NCBI GenBank assembly: GCA_016196905.1
Contig: JACPWV010000188.1
Span: 1-6,683 of the forward strand
Length of the DNA: 6,683 nucleotides
Reading direction: 5' to 3'
From: Chloroflexota bacterium
GTDB taxonomy: Bacteria; Chloroflexota; Anaerolineae; UBA7937; JACPPX01
Of this stretch, positions 6,436 through 6,683 are shown piece after piece (within the stretch, counting starts at the first letter, position 1; each line of letters begins with the position of its first letter). The notes beneath the pieces were generated by a model that was not told the origin of the DNA, did no database searches, and saw only the letters and a program-made list of their open reading frames with translations. Position numbers and translations under genes: made by a program.

Positions 6436-6458
6436 GGCCCAGGACTATCACCTGGGCC
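6436..6458 (+). terminator. GC-rich hairpin, likely terminator of the DUF1684 transcript
   Basis: GGCCCAGG and CCTGGGCC form a perfect eight-pair stem around the seven-base loop ACTATCA. It is followed by a pyrimidine-rich run containing only TTT (6464-6466), so it is a weak or imperfect intrinsic terminator by E. coli standards. Its place 75 nt after the DUF1684 stop and before the next promoter fits transcription termination. Confidence 0.45.
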
Positions 6459-6607
6459 TGCCCTTTCCATTCGACCCCTGCGCACCCTCCGGCTTAAGCA
6501 CGGCAAGGTCAGCTCGACATCGACTAGGCGACGGGTAACCTTGTAGAGTAAGGCACACACGTGGATGCGCCAATTATGTCATCTCCTCAGGTTCTTCATC
6601 GGCAGGC

Positions 6608-6657
6608 AAATTTTAAGGTGTGGACTATTGACACGCAACCGCTATTGGGTGTATAGT
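6608..6657 (+). promoter_or_regulatory. strong sigma-70-type promoter reading out of the window
   Basis: A perfect -35 box TTGACA (6628-6633) and a five-of-six -10 box TATAGT (6652-6657) are separated by 18 nt. The AT tract AAATTTTAA (6608-6616) lies about 12 nt above the -35 box, roughly at -56 to -48, where a distal UP element would be. Transcription would start near 6664. The driven gene or RNA lies mostly or wholly beyond the window; an ATG at 6662 sits on the predicted start point and would need leaderless translation. Confidence 0.65.
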
Positions 6658-6683
6658 GAGCATGGGTCCCGAGAAATCGAAAG

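Larger units (their letters stand above)
6362..6683. other. 322-bp gene-free region with hairpins and an outward promoter
   Basis: No convincing coding region is present on either strand. The first third (6374-6458) is packed with perfect hairpins, annotated separately. The middle (about 6460-6600) shows only short features such as the palindrome GCTTAAGC (6492-6499) and CCTT...AAGG pairing near 6539-6553. The last 75 bases become more AT-rich and end in a near-consensus promoter. I found no tRNA, tmRNA or rRNA signature; TTCGACC near 6471 resembles a T-loop but has no pairing stem. Confidence 0.7.

Noticed and set aside
6471..6477. TTCGACC resembling a tRNA T-loop in the final gap
   Set aside because: The flanking bases do not pair and no other tRNA arms with proper sizes are present.
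6377..6538. Small + strand ORF of 53 codons after the DUF1684 gene
   Set aside because: No ribosome binding site before the ATG, no recognisable protein, and it runs through the perfect hairpins, which better explain the sequence.

Overview
The window is about 6.7 kb of GC-rich bacterial chromosome carrying six protein genes, all on the + strand. Most are broadly conserved housekeeping genes. The mix (HflX, tandem S41 C-terminal processing proteases with a 'FWEAW' N-terminal region, SmpB, MgtE, a DUF1684 protein), the strong GC bias at third codon positions and the use of GTG starts fit a member of the Chloroflexota, possibly a thermophilic one. This placement is inferred from the style of the proteins; no rRNA or other marker in the window proves it.

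Layout: (1) 1-987, the 3' three-quarters of hflX, a ribosome-associated GTPase; its 5' end lies outside the window. (2) 988-1200, a gap holding a weak hairpin region and a 9-bp inverted repeat. (3) 1201-2424 and 2439-3674, two adjacent S41 serine proteases 14 nt apart, clearly an old tandem duplication, each with a complete Ser-Lys-Gln catalytic set and an N-terminal membrane segment. (4) 3675-3833, a gap with a 14-bp perfect palindrome. (5) 3834-4316 smpB and 4344-5705 mgtE, 27 nt apart and probably cotranscribed. (6) 5706-5851, a regulatory gap with a consensus -10 box. (7) 5852-6361, a DUF1684 protein. (8) 6362-6683, a gene-free stretch with a dense set of end-to-end perfect hairpins (6385-6458) and, at the far end, a near-consensus sigma-70-type promoter (6628-6657) reading out of the window.

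Functionally, hflX (splitting of stalled ribosomes), smpB (tmRNA-based ribosome rescue) and the envelope proteases (removal of faulty or signal-bearing proteins outside the cytoplasm) can be read as a loose translation and protein quality-control neighbourhood, with mgtE supplying Mg2+, which ribosomes need. That link is thematic inference, not evidence of one pathway.

I see no mobile element, CRISPR array, tRNA, rRNA or recognisable tmRNA. I do not find a clearly new biological system. The least explained parts are the hairpin cluster after the DUF1684 gene, the outward promoter with no visible gene, and a 56-bp near-identical tract at the active-site serine of the two protease paralogs.
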